DNA of 64,000 nt from Limnanthes douglasii subsp. nivea (taxonomy: Eukaryota; Streptophyta; Magnoliopsida; Brassicales; Limnanthaceae): positions 294,046,009 to 294,110,008 of the forward strand of contig JAUPFV010000004.1 of NCBI GenBank assembly GCA_036936605.1, read 5' to 3'. Below are positions 12,396 through 24,776 of this stretch, piece by piece (position 1 is the stretch's first letter; every line of letters starts with the position of its first letter). The position numbers and the translations under genes are program-made. The notes under the pieces are model-generated. The model was given only the letters and a program-made list of their open reading frames with translations, ran no database searches and was not told the DNA's origin.

Positions 12396-13844
12396 CCAGC
12401 AGTGGTTCCTGGTGGTGAAGGGATGCCTTGATCATATTGGCGAAGGAGGGGTCTTACGGTCAGAGTTATTTTTAATATTTCTTGTCATTTTGTGCTAGTT
12501 GATATGTTTGACCATGATCCTATATTTTGTCTCTTATTTTTTTTATTTAGATTGAGGGTTAGAGTCATTATTTTCTTCTTCTGTTTACGGTTTTGACGTT
12601 TCGTTTGCTGTTATTTCAAAATAATTCTTGACCTCACTTGTCTCTATCCATTAGAATTTTCAATACAATTTTACGTTTATTGCTTATATTTCGGTAACAT
12701 TATCTAACCATGTGGTTCTCAGAGTCATATCTTTCTTGATGTCTTCTTTCGTTTCCTCTTCAGATTTCTGCATCTGAGATTTCACTTTCGGGTGATGAGT
12801 CAAATACAGCATCTTTTGTATTTTCTTTAGCATTTCTCTTTATTCCTCTTATAGTCTTCTCGCAAGCTCTTCAAACTCTGTGGCTAGAACCGCTCGGACA
12901 ATGACTAACCGATCTTATCCTTTATTGCACAATTTTTTATTGCTCATATCACCGGATTAGGTTTTTGATCGACCTCGATCCGTAATGATTTATTGTGCTT
13001 TTTTATCATTTTTTACTTCAAATATGGTACGAATATTTTATCCCCAATAAATTTGTCAATTTGGTGGAATAAAAAGTTGATTTATTATATTATTTAAAAT
13101 TTTCCTGTTATGTAAAATAACCCATAATTATTTTACATTTTAAATATTTTTACATTTTTTTTTCCGTGGACTCCATACTATACATACTACCCAATATCAT
13201 AACTCTTGTATACATATTATTTTTAACTGTCCCATAACATTTATTGCATTCAAGATTGATTATGTTTTTTTATTATTTTGCATGCGTAAAATTTTGACTA
13301 AACAGACCTTGACTGAACAGGGAACAATTTCAACTCTTACTAATTAATTTTTACAAAATTTTATTTTGATAATTATTATTTTTATATAATATTATTATTA
13401 TAGTATTTATGACTAATAATTTCATAACTAATATAAATAAGTTTTATATTATTTTATTTTTGGATAAACTACAAATATATATTTCGGAATGATAGTCAAA
13501 ATCAATACAAATATTGTCTTGTTTTGCTTTACTCTTCCAGTTCTGCAAGTTAAATGGATGTCACCTCACGAATGATTGAAGGGTGGAGACTTTAGGATAA
13601 CAAGAATCTCGGACGCTCAAAGAAAGGCTATGTTCAGATTTTTTTTATCTGCCTCAAGCTTTCCGATCTATTTATTCTCTCATCTCCTTCTTAATGGCCT
13701 CTCTCTGTTGAAATTCATCTCCATTATAATCCCTCTAATGGAAAACTTCAGAAATAATAGATTATTTGAGTAATATTTTCCAGATCTTCCAAGTAACAAT
13801 ACTATGCTCTACAACAAAGAAAACAGACTCATAATATAGGCTTC
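12396..13844. other. AT-rich DNA between the LINE halves, possible LINE 5' leader
   Basis: No gene recognised. If the inversion model is right, this is the 5' untranslated region of the inverted half, perhaps with other sequence. Composition is AT-rich with a few pyrimidine-rich blocks. Confidence 0.4.
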
Positions 13845-14990
13845 ATGACATATGCAGAGACAATCAAAAGCCCAGAATCTACATGGGTATTCAATCCATT
13901 GAACAAAATAAAGAAAAGCAACCATATCTCAATACAGTATGATCAAATTGTTAAAGATCATCTCATTAAAGAATTTGGACACACTTTGATTGGTAAATTT
14001 AAAAATGGTGTGCCAAAAAAAGTTATCTTAAACGATTTTCTATCCAAATTCAGATTCAAAAGGAGATTACAATATCTCAATAAAGACTCTCGACACATTT
14101 TCATAGAGTTCAACAACAAAGATGATTTTAGAAAATTATGGACAAGAACTTACTAGACTATTGGAGACTCTGCAATGAGAATTCTGGGTTGGGAACCAAA
14201 TTTCAACCCTAAAGTGGAAAATCCTAAAACCATGTATGGGTAAGATTCGAACACATACATGAATATCTATTTAACAAAAATATTATGCAAGATGTAGCAG
14301 AATATTTAGGAAATCCTCTAAAGATCATCATACCTGAAAGAAACAGAGCTAATTTTAACTCTTGAGTTGCTTCGATCGAAATAGATGTGTTAAAAAATTC
14401 CAATATGACTTGTGGATTGGATTTGGAGAAAACCAGGGCTGCAAGATTTCTATTAGTTATGTAAACCTTCTTCAATATTGCTCAAACTGCTTGCACCTGT
14501 GTTATAGAAAATATTTGTGTAAAAGGATTCAAATTTCTTTCAGCAAGTCTTTATGGAACCAAAGAACAACAAGGAGTATCAAAAAATTAACCTAAATAAT
14601 CCTTCCACTACTGATCATCACAGAATCAAATCAATTGTGATAGCTCCTACTCAAGACAAGGAAGGTTATGATCCCAAAACAATACAAGACTTTGTTACCA
14701 TATACAATACCTCTATAATTAAATTTGGGAAAGATCAAGTACCAAATCATCAAACTAACTTACAAAAAGTAACTACTCCTCTTGATCCTTAAGAAATTAT
14801 TGAATCCATTCAAGCTTTAAATCAAGACTTTAATATGGTATCTTCTCAAGACTATGAGAATCTTATATCAGACAAAGAATTTTATGAAAATTCAAATAAA
14901 AAGTTAAAAGAAGCAAGAAAAACAAGAAATCGAATAGGCGGGTTATCAATTCTCTACAATTTCATGGAAACAAACAAAACTCTTCCTCAC
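13845..14990 (+). pseudogene. LINE ORF1 (RNA-binding, DUF4283-like) remnant
   Basis: The start MTYAETIKS opens a 103-codon segment ended by a TAG at 14154-14156 inside the domain. The frame then continues as WTIGDSAMRILGWEPNFNP and further pieces. This is the pattern of the DUF4283-type ORF1 of plant L1 elements. Near 14473-14532 the translation gives YCSNCLHL...LCKR, a degraded CCHC zinc knuckle whose His has been lost (C-N-C spacing kept). The later part (14553-14990) is hydrophilic and Lys-rich. In the family this protein binds LINE RNA. Stops and frame changes make it a pseudogene. Confidence 0.78.
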
Positions 14991-14996
14991 ATAGTG

Positions 14997-15735
14997 ATGA
15001 CCAGGCTACTTAATTGGAATATCAGAGGCATAAAAAACAAGCCTACAATCAGGTGTCTCAAATCAATTATAAAAAAGATAAGATCAACCTGCTTGCTATT
15101 CAAGAACCTCTTGTGAGTTATGATAATCTCTAGTATTGACGCCAAACTGAATTTTAAAAATCTACTGCAAACATTTCAAACAAAATCTGGTTCTCGTGGA
15201 ATTATAATCTCATAATCAACATTTTACATAATCATATACAATGTTTACACTTTGAGATATATTATCAAAACCTTAATAAATAATTTTATCTAACAATTAT
15301 ACATGCTAAATGTCAGAGGCACAAAAGACTGGACTTATGGAATACTCTTAGAAGGCTCTGTACATCCGAGGAATGGTTAATCATAGGTGACTTTAATGTG
15401 ATTTCAGCTATTGATGAGCAAGCTAGGTGTTCTACATTTTATATCAATATCTCTTATTATTTTAATGATTGCATTAAAGATTTCTTTCGTGATGATGCTG
15501 GTTATCAGGGTTCAAGATTTGCTTGGTCCAAAAATTCCAAATGGAAAAGACTGGACAAAGCTCTAATCAATTAGGCTTGGTCTAACTTTTTTTAATGAAA
15601 CCAGAGTTCTGTACATGGCCAGAACATGGTTTGATCATGCTCCTCTATGTGTTTCTATCTCAATTGACAGCTTAAAAACTAAGAATTTTTTTAAATTCCT
15701 CAACATGTGGACTATGGACCCTGATTTCATGTGTA
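14997..15735 (+). pseudogene. LINE ORF2 5' part: endonuclease remnant
   Basis: Starts MTRLLNWNIRGI, the typical start of the apurinic-like endonuclease of plant LINEs (the Asn of NWN is catalytic). A frame change follows LKSII. Near 15376 the translation gives EEWLIIGDFNVISA, carrying the catalytic GDFN motif, followed by SRFAWSKNS and ARTWFDHAPL. It ends at NMWTMDPDF. The reverse transcriptase that should follow is absent here and found facing the other way at 9632-12395. Confidence 0.82.
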
Positions 15736-16029
15736 ATCGGGATACCCACTGACTTCGACAACATATAATACCAAACACTTGTAGGGCCCTCATCTAGTTT
15801 ACATGGGACAACATGTCGCATACGGTTACACTCCCACCATATCACCATCGTTAGGATATTGTACCAATGGGCACTACGTGACTCATCAATAATGCAACAA
15901 TGCTTCGACCGATAAAAAAACAGGTTCGACCAGCAACACTTTGTCTCGGCTCAGGTAAACATAAATATATCTATTATATTTTATGACAACTATATTGAGA
16001 ATAACGAGGATTAGTCCTCTATTTTTTAT

Positions 16030-17690
16030 GAAATAGATTATGAATTCCTATCATCTTCTTCAATACCCACGAGATAGAAGAATTCATCGATAAAGACGTG
16101 TGACCACAATATGGAGAATTTCAAGAGTGAAATGTTGAAATACCCAAGAGCATATGAAATTATGATGTGAAAAACATTCGTCCTGTCCTGACACTAAAAA
16201 GTAGTGTTCTAACATGGTTCAAATCTACCAACGTGTAGTATTAGAAGTTTTAACATGTTGCATACAACTTTCCAAAACAACTATATTGGTTTTAAAACTA
16301 TGAATCGGAACACATAATATATCCATTTCAAGTAGAAACCCAATTAGAGTCTTCTAGCATACACATAATGATTCTTTGAAACCAACGATGAGGTTCTAGA
16401 TTTCCCTGAAAACATAACATGTATTACATACCAACAAAGGATATTGCCAACACGCTTGTCTAACGCAATCATAAAAATAAATTCCATGTCTTTGGCCACC
16501 TATTGCCACAAGTAGAACGTCATATTAATGTGGATAAAATGCAAAGATAAATATTGGAAAGAGATACGATAATCCCAACGACTTATCTGAAATCACGCAC
16601 GGATGAACCACTCTATATGGCACAAACTAAGTCCAACATTTATCATGACACCACCAAAAGAAACAATCACGAAGAATCATCCAAGCCGAAGTACTCTAAC
16701 TAAGGAAGCGGGGATAAAAAAAGTTTTTGAAGAAATAAAAACAATAGTTACAATAACCATAATAGTAATTGAAGGTCTAAACAACCCCCACAAGGCTTAT
16801 TCATTGAATTAACTGAGAATCTTGGAGTTTACTACGAAAGAACTAAGGATGTACTCAGATACCAATAACCAAAAATATTTTACAGCCCTAAGGAAAACAT
16901 ATACAAGTCGAAGTATTACAAATTCCATAGCAATGTAGGACACTATACAAGGGATTGTTAGAAATTGCATGGCCAAGTTCAAAACATGGTTGACAAGGGA
17001 AAACTATCATAGTTTGTAAAGAATAATAACATAAAAAAGCACATAAGTACCAAATTTGATATCGATCCATCCACGAGACAAGACAGACAAGGACAATAGA
17101 TAATTGAGAAGCCAATGACGCTTAACAACAATACCATATTTGACATAATTTTTGGAAAATATTTAGGGCATGAGATCATTAAGCAATCTATCGTTGTCAT
17201 TTCCAAAGTTAATCTTATTACTTTGAATCTTAACAAGATTAACAGGTATGGATACACAAGTAGTGGGTGAATTGGACATGGATGTAGTCTTTGGGAGACA
17301 AGAATTCAATAAAATAGTTAGCTGCCTCTTTATGATATTAGAGTCTTTGTATTCATACAATGTTATTGTAGTATAATCCTTTTTCAATCAAATGCACTTG
17401 ATTGTCTCTAATGTTTATTGGTGTCTTAAAAACCCAATCAATGTAAACGTATGTGTCATCTAGGCAAATCAAAAAGCCACCAAAGAATGGTACATAGGAA
17501 TTCTAGCTTGCAAAGAGAAACATAAGCGCAATAGAAATCAATAGAGGACTTAGTTGTTCTCGATGATAAGGAAAATCCATGTGAGCCCCCTTACCTAATA
17601 CAACCCAAACAATAAATAGAAAATATCGTAATAGAAGGCGAAAAAATACTCAAACTCGAGAAGGATATCCATACGATTGTCAAGGCTGGA
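16030..17690 (+). pseudogene. old Ty3/gypsy (Tat-like) gag and protease-linker remnant
   Basis: Conceptual plus-strand translation, with many stops, follows Tat Gag: a capsid piece TLKSSVLTWFKS near 16180, HINVDKMQ near 16530, then FIELTENLGVYYERTKDVLR (16796-16855). Near 16907-17020 the nucleocapsid follows as YYKFHSNVGHYTRDC, a CCHC-type finger with the first Cys lost, and LHGQVQNMVDKGKL, which matches the equivalent segment of copies B-D. Near 17545 EDLVVLDDKENP resembles the linker before RT. No LTR found. It is clearly older and more diverged than A-D. Confidence 0.72.
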
Positions 17691-17719
17691 GGGAGCAAAA
17701 TTTTATGCACTGCCAATAT

Positions 17720-18900
17720 GTCCAATGAATCTTAATTTCATGGAGCAACTCTCCTAAACATATTTGGTGAAATTTCATTCCACCAATATGTGATTAGTGG
17801 TCTCTGGTTACTGTTAGAAAAGACACAGCTGGTGGTTGTGTTATAACCCCAAACGAGAAGTTTATCCCGTATGGTAAGCTTTTTCTGAGTGGCAATCCAT
17901 AAAATGAAGGAGTGTTTAGGTATTTTATATTTGTTCTAAACGAGATTGGTATAAGGTACCTTAGGAACTAAAGGCCTAATGTGGTGATAACTACTACTGA
18001 TGGTGATAAAGTTAAGATTTTGGTTAGGATAGAGTTGAACATCCACCTCACCTGATGGGGCATGAGAAGATAGATAACGTTACCAGTTTCAAACATATGG
18101 GTATGGTGAGACCTTCTTCCAGAACGAAGTTAATTAGGCCAGTTCTAGAAGCTGTTAGGTATGATGTCATAAAATGTGATATTGATCTGCATTCTATTAT
18201 GACGAATAATACTAGGACCGTAAAGGTTAGCAAGAGAATATTGGAAGAGCCAACGGGCATACTAGATGAAAGTGAGTGCCTATTGCCGATGACAACCTTG
18301 TAGAGCTTGGCAACAATGGGTCTTAATTTAGTGAACTTCCTCCATCTTCAATTGAGGAAAGATCAAATAGGTAGATTCCAAATGCTATTTTAATTTACCT
18401 TCTACACAATAACTCAATTACGCCAAATTGATGAAGAATTATCACTCAAAATGGACAAGAAGTTCTTGAAGGCGACCACCTCATTCCATACTTTAAGGTC
18501 TCATAGCCCAAAGCCACCTTCCGACGAGGACAAGGTAATCTTAGACCATGAGACTTTTGAACCATTAATTTTTAATTCGGGTTCAGACCAAAGGAATCTA
18601 CGGAAGATCTGAGAGAGTTCCTTAAGGATACAAACATGTAGAATAAATACATATGACTAATAAACTTGTCCAAAAAACACAACAACCTTGATCAGTTATA
18701 GCCTACAGCCATAAGATATGCCAAGGTATTTATTCTACAAGAGCTTCAATGGAAAAGGGACATAAAATTCATAAAATGAGAAGAAATAACCTTTATATAG
18801 TCTAAGGTAAGTTTCACTTAACCTTTCATTTATTAAATCCAACGCTTTAAAATGGTGTAGGATCAACTAATGGGATGTGTCCCTTATATTTAAATCTATT
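17720..18900 (-). pseudogene. second LINE fragment, RT C-terminal and zinc-finger-like region
   Basis: The minus-strand translation near 18480-18620 gives ELSQIFRRFLWSEPELK and VSWSKITLSSSEGGFGL, then DLKVWNEVVAFKNFLSIL. This is the plant LINE motif of the type 'W..I..P...GGLG..DL..WN.A'. Near 18300-18350 comes WRKFTKLRP. Further left (about 17780-17960) a zinc-finger-like segment reads TPSFYGLPL and, in another frame, TTNHILVE. Its upstream RT core and tail are not recognised. The family is distinct from the LINE at 9.4-15.7 kb. Confidence 0.7.
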
Positions 18901-19170
18901 TTGAAATTCACTGTCCTTTTAAAACTTAAAATAATGGATGATATTTATATGAAAATCATGAGATAAATCTATTTAGTGCAGTAAATCTTCACGCTAGTAT
19001 TTGAATGTTTTTTTATATTTATTTGATGATCCATTATAGCTTAGTTGAGTAAGGTCTGCTTCTATACATTTCTCACTGAGCATGTATATCAAGAACTATA
19101 TAGATCTTAAACTGAATGTACACTAATCTGGATTGAGCTTCAGATTTACTATTCAAAGGCTTGTACCATG

Positions 19171-19510
19171 GCTTCAAAAGTTTGTAAGTCCATAACTTTG
19201 TGTTTGGATTCCAAAATCATGTGATTTTTTTTATTCCAACTGAACTTTAGAATTTTATATGTGATATGGCATTGGTGTTTTATAATCCATCCTTTTTTCC
19301 TATAAATCCAGACAATTTGTTTTCTGATATTTTTATATCGTAGCTTCAAAACTTTGCAAGCCCATAACTTTTGGTTCGAATAACAGAATCATGTGATTTT
19401 TTTATTCTATATAAATTTTTTCATATCTACGTGATGGTATGGTTCCAATATTTTATAGTCGATCAATTAGTCTCTAGAAATCTAGGCAACTTGTTTTCTA
19501 GTTATCGAGC
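19171..19510. repeat. diverged tandem duplication, unit about 172 bp
   Basis: Two copies, starting at 19171 and 19343, share GCTTCAAAA.TTTG.AAG.CCATAACTTT, ATCATGTGATTTTTTTATTC, a TGATATGG..TTGGTGTTTTATA-like segment and a shared end with CAA.TTGTTTTCT. No coding potential. Confidence 0.8.
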
Positions 19511-19519
19511 TTATTATGT

Positions 19520-21894
19520 TTGTATATTAAAATACAAATTGTTGTGTTAAAATATACTACTTAGCCTTGTGATTGATCTTCTGACACCAAAATTATAGGC
19601 TCAAACTCCATAACCTACCAAAACTTCAAGATTTTTTTAAAATTTTAAATCATCCTAACGGTGATATTCCAAAAGTTGGATAATGTTTGAATAACATTAG
19701 TTTTTGGTTTGGTGGTTCCAGAATTATTGATCGAGTTAAATTAGTGTTAATAGTACATTCGAATGGTTATATATGATCATATTTTTGAAAATTTAGAATT
19801 GTTTCTATTTTTTACCAATTATTTGATTATGTATGTTGGCTCAACGTTGTCCAACAATGTCTTAGGTGTTAGCACCGCACTACCCGAAATTGGGTGCCCC
19901 GCTACCGATGTCGTCAAGATACTTGGTGTGTTTAATCAAATTTCTAATATGCCTTCAAGCTACGGGGAGTTTTTTTAAGCATATTAATCTGCCATAATGT
20001 CATCATGGACAAGTATTTTACGCCACACTCCTCACTAATGGCCCAACAATTGGTGTCACGTTTCCTAGAAATTTCACGTCAATGCCCTAAACGTTTTTGC
20101 TACACTACCCCAATTGACTTCATAAGTTAGAAAAAAAACCAATCATATTGAGTATCCCTTTGAACCTCAAAGCTGTTATTCCAAAAAAAACTAGAGGGAA
20201 AACTTGTTTTTATTGTTCAAGCCCGGATCCTGACACAATGGTGTTTACTCAAAATCCAACCTACGGTAGCTTTGCCATATTTGCTTTTCAACCAAACGTT
20301 ATGATCAATCGTGTGAATTAAAACTTTTGCTTATACTATATTGAATTATTATGGTGACGTGGGCATCAGTAGAGTAAAACTAACATGTCTTTCGACAATC
20401 TAAACTCAACTCGTGTTTCCTATTTGTGGGGGAATAATCCAACATTTGGTGAATTATGATTCACATTGACAAGAAGAATTGACATCGTACGATCAAAAAG
20501 AAATGTCGCCATGAAATCTTGGCTGCCACAACTTCGTTATCATTATGGTAAATTTTCAAACATTTTTAGCTTTAAATTCTGAATGCTTACAAGATTGGTA
20601 GGCACAAACGATTTGTATTTGTACTGAAAAGACAAAATTAAACAATATTTTACCATTTTATACCACATGAGATTAATTTTCTTATTGAGCGCATCTTAGG
20701 AAACATGTGTTATCTTTTAAAAACAATTCTACTCTAGCCAAAATCTCCACTTAAAAATGTCCTCTATCCAGATCGACTAGCAAAAATGAGCTTTGGGTCC
20801 AAAAAATTGGGCAGAGCCTATCTCCAATTCACAAAGTAGACATGCATAGTGAGAATCTCGTTGAATACATGCATGTGCATCACTAACTGGAGGATGAAGA
20901 ACATGACTATCTTAAGAGAGTCATAGTTACCCCTTCTATTTAACCGCTCTTGGTTGAATTTATTCATTTTGACATTCAAATCACTGATCAAAATCATATT
21001 GCATTAGCATCCAAGGATCATAGTAATACTTTGTTTTTACAAAATAGACAGATTCACACTGTTTGTAATAATTCCAACTAAATCATTTGATGCCCGAAGA
21101 ATGACCCTGAAGGATTCGTTTCCAAGCTATCCCACGTTTAGCAGACAGTGACCCACTCTCGTCGTGGTAATATCTTGAGCAGTTTGACAACAGCCAATTT
21201 GGGTTGGACCACGCGCCCAGCCTTTAGAGTCAATCAATTTCTCAAAGTTAAGAATATATTTTGTTGATTTTACTTGCCTACATTGTTCCATCGACCAAAG
21301 GTTGTTCACCTTGCATATACATCACATGTAGTTATTATACGAAAAGGAGTACGCGGCATACGTTGCTATTCAAACCACTGGAACTTACCTCTGAATAATA
21401 TGATTCTAAAGTAAGAATATTGTTAAATATAAAATAGAATACTATCTGAGGTTCTCACCTATTTATCCAGGCTCTCTATTGCTTTCGTCAGCCACCACAT
21501 CCTGGTTTTAGAATTTCAACCAAATCCCCTTTCGAAGCTCGATCCAACACGCTATCAGACGGGATTCTCCTGTCTCTTAGGATCAACTAATCAATGTGCA
21601 AGTTTTGTTCATATGTAAAATTTTCCCTTTTCGGATTTCAAATTAATCATCTGAATATTTACTACTACTACCAAGATTTACATTGATGGCCGCTCCCTCC
21701 AGGCTTGTACCTTATGTTTAACATCGACTTTTACACCCTTTTACTTATCAAAGATAGGTAGCGCACTTAAACGCCATCCATTTTCGAGGGTAATTTATTC
21801 GACATGTGAATTATTACACACTCGTTTTAGGGAATTTTGACTTCCACGACCATCGTCTTATTATCTTAATCGACCAAAACTCTTTGTGAGATCT
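19520..21894. other. intergenic DNA, nothing recognised
   Basis: Both strands were read for retroelement motifs, and only short unconvincing frames were found. The right end is the insertion target of copy D (AGGTT at 21895-21899). Confidence 0.5.
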
Positions 21895-21899
21895 AGGTT

Positions 21900-22276
21900 A
21901 GATGAGTCCGGATTTTCTCACCACTCACTGTAGAAACCGGACAGGGGCAATTCGGACAAAAACTACCCACTGAATCATCCGAACAGTACTAATGTATTAA
22001 AAACTAATCACTTTATGACTAAGCTAATTACCAGCCTGCTTAATAAACTAATGGGTCTTTGAATTCGACCCGGTTTCATGAGTTTGACCCGAAAACCTAT
22101 GAGGCCCATAATTAAGGGTATAAATACCCAACCACTTTCATTAAATGAAGGTAATGAACATTTAATACAACCAGGCAGCTCAAATCTCTTACTACAAACT
22201 ACCCAAACACTAAATACCCTTGAAATATTTCAAAACCCCTGACGAAATTACCCTCAGACTGAAATTATCCACACCA
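21900..22276 (+). repeat. 5' LTR of copy D
   Basis: 377 bp, ending TCCACACCA. The first base is A where the 3' LTR has T, so the usual TG start is mutated. The boundary is fixed by the target duplication. The promoter TATA lies in GGGTATAAATACCC near 22120. Confidence 0.94.
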
Positions 22277-22279
22277 AAT

Positions 22280-22297
22280 TGGCGACCACAGTGGGAG
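22280..22297 (+). other. primer-binding site of copy D
   Basis: TGGCGACCACAGTGGGAG, three bases after the LTR, identical to the other copies. Confidence 0.92.
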
Positions 22298-22348
22298 AAA
22301 AAGGTGCCTGAATCAAGCATTCGAAACCATCAAGAAAGATCAGTTCGG

Positions 22349-24300
22349 ATGAATCCGGACGAGCATGAAATACCACAAGCTTTGGCATAAGTGGTGGAAG
22401 AAAATGATGAATATACTATCGAGGAGCGAGATAGACTAAAAATTGAGATAGAAGCCTTGAGGGCTGCTAAAGGGCAGAATTGGGAGTGAAAGAAAAATCA
22501 AAGGTATCAGCAGTTCACCATACTGACAATCCAAGAGAGCATGAGCCATCGATAACTCATGTAAGCACTAAAAAGACTCATATTAGTTCAAAGAAGTCTC
22601 ACTGGTTTAAGTCGGTGGAGAGCTCAGATTCAGACTCAGAATTTTCCAACATCTCCTCAAGTAAAGATAAAGTCGAGGAATCCCTGTCATCCAGCAGTGC
22701 TAAAGGCCGTTCTAAGAAGAAACAGAAGCTGGTTAAAAAATACTCAAGAAAAAAGGACAGACATAGAAGGTTGAAAATGTATCTGGGTAAAGGGTCATCC
22801 CATAGTCACAGCCATGGCCGGAGACACGTAGACCGCTTGTTAATGGATCCTTTTGCCTTTCATGATGAACCAGGTATCTTTGCGACTCCCAACGAAGCTA
22901 CTGTTTTTAGTCGTGGCCGGAATTGGGGACAAATTTCCATTCTCTTCCAAAATACTGTCCGGAAACCTTCCTAAGAAGTTTGACAGTACAATGATAGAAA
23001 AGTATGATGGTAGAAAAGATACAGATAACCATCTGGAGCAATTCAAAAAAATTATGATGAACTTTGACAATGATGATAAGCTACTCTGTCGAGCATTCTC
23101 CCAGTCTTTTACGGGGAGTGCTCTGAAGTGGTACAATAGTTTGCCACAGGGTTGCATTAGAAACTTCGACACTTTTTGGGTGGCCTTTCGGAGGCAATTT
23201 GTGGGAAGAAAAGAAGTGAAGGGCAATGGAGCACTATAATCCATTGTGCCCAAAAACCAAATGAATCTTTAAAAGAGTACATAAGTCGCTTTGTGAACAC
23301 CAAAAACAGATTAGCTGATTGCTTTGAACAAGTAACAATAGCTTCTCTAAGGCAGGGTTTGAACCCTGGCAATCTGGCTGATTCAGTAACCAGGAAAAAA
23401 GCCATGATGTGGGGAGTTTTGCTGAATCAGGTCGGCAAACAGATTAATGTGGATGAAACAAAGAAAACCAGGGTGCACCGGCAGGTGAGGTCTGCTCCAT
23501 CTACACCAAATCAAAACCAGAATCAGTCCGGGTACAAGGCAAAGGAAACCGGACAGGATCAAAACAGGGCCAAGGCTCAATCCCACCCAGCTGCCCCAGC
23601 TCAAAGCCAGCAATCTAGAAATAAGCGAGGATCTTGGCTTCAACCGGAGTGGTTTGCTGAACTAAAAGAAAATTTAGCTACCATTTATGATAAAACGAAA
23701 GATGAAGTACATTTCAAGAAGCCGGCTGCATTACAATCACCAAGGGAAAGTCGAAATAACAGTTTTTGTCAGTATCATCGTGATACTGGCCATACCACTG
23801 AAGATTGCATCGCGTTGAAACAAGAAGTACAAAATTTGATTGAGAGAGGGAAGTTGGGGGCATGTGTTAAAAGAAGAGGTGGAAATAGGCCTGATAATGC
23901 TCCTCGGACTGGCCTGAACAACGCAGGGACATCGGCTCTGGAGGGGGCTATGGTGATAATTGAGAGGTTTAATGTAGATTTAGAATATTTGGATCATGAT
24001 CCAACTCGAAACAAGGTGGGTGTTATCACAGAGCATTGCAAAACGGTGTCTGGCCTTATCAACTTTTTTGAGTCACTTACAATATTTAGGGGAGACACCA
24101 TGACTGCACCAACTGCTTCTTCGAGAAAGAGGCATGTTCATACTCCAGCTACCCAACTGGAAGGAGACATGACTTTCTATCAATCACAAATCCCATTTCC
24201 CTTCATTGTTTTCGATGAGGATGACTTGAGGGACATAGCTGGTCCCCATGAAGATGCTGTCATAATAGGAGCATCTATTGGGGGCAATGACATAAGGTGA
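22349..24300 (+). pseudogene. gag of copy D
   Basis: Start codon chosen at 22349 by alignment with B. A stop follows at 22388-22390. Later parts lie in 22480-22974 (Ser-rich and Lys-rich region), 22853-23239 (capsid: FDNDDKLLCRAFSQSF) and 23176-24300 (capsid C-terminus, Gln/Pro-rich linker, nucleocapsid), joined by frameshifts near 22480, 22955 and 23225. The nucleocapsid finger is FCQYHRDTGHTTEDC, a C-x2-H-x4-H-x4-C variant seen in Tat elements. The last frame ends at a TGA (24298-24300) directly before the protease, at the same place as in copy B. Confidence 0.9.
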
Positions 24301-24720
24301 ATTTTGGTGGACACCAGTAGTTCAGCCAATATCCTCTTTTTAACTTCCTACAAACAAATGAAGAACCCATCAGTAATTCAGCGTTCGAACACGTCAATTG
24401 TGGGTTTCATTGGAAGCTCAGCAGATGTGATCGGGGAGTTTGAGGAGGAGGTTTTGTTAGGCAAAGGCCCTTTTAAGAAGATGGTCAGGATAATTTTTAT
24501 CGTGGTGGATTGTCCCACTTGTTACAATGCCATTTTGGGGAGGTCTTAGTTCTCTAGGATGCATGTTGTGGCATCAACAGTCCATCAATGTTTGAAATAC
24601 GCTGTACAAGGACAAGTGGGAGTTGTTCGGAGCAGTCAGAAGGTGGCAAGGGAGTGTTATACAACAGCACTGGCCCCTCGAACTTTGGGGGCAGTTCGGA
24701 TCAGTGAGGATTAGCAATTT
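24301..24720 (+). pseudogene. aspartic protease of copy D
   Basis: Begins ILVDTSSSANILF right after the TGA, in the gag frame. The active-site triplet is DTS instead of the DTG of copy B, so the catalytic motif is altered. A TAG at 24547-24549 follows GRS, where B has Trp. Further frames continue to about 24720. It would cleave the Gag-Pol polyprotein in an active element. Confidence 0.88.
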
Positions 24721-24776
24721 GAGGGGCCCTCTGGGAGAGAGGGTGAAATTGATGACCCTAAAGAGACCCATGGCGT

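Larger units (their letters stand above)
9377..15735. mobile_element. L1-type LINE with inverted 5' half
   Basis: Two divergently facing pieces that together make one almost complete plant L1-type LINE of about 6.3 kb. The left piece (about 9377-12395, minus) carries the reverse transcriptase, a zinc-finger-like region and an RNase H domain. The right piece (about 12396-15735, plus) carries ORF1 and the endonuclease. The right piece stops just after the NMWTMDPDF motif and the left piece starts at ASFVENNW, which normally follows that motif directly. This is the arrangement left by twin priming. Two separate truncated copies remain possible, since no target duplication was confirmed. Confidence 0.65.

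Noticed and set aside
16888..17387. Minus-strand frames with hydrophobic segments
   Set aside because: They are opposite a recognisable Tat-like gag/protease-linker remnant on the plus strand.
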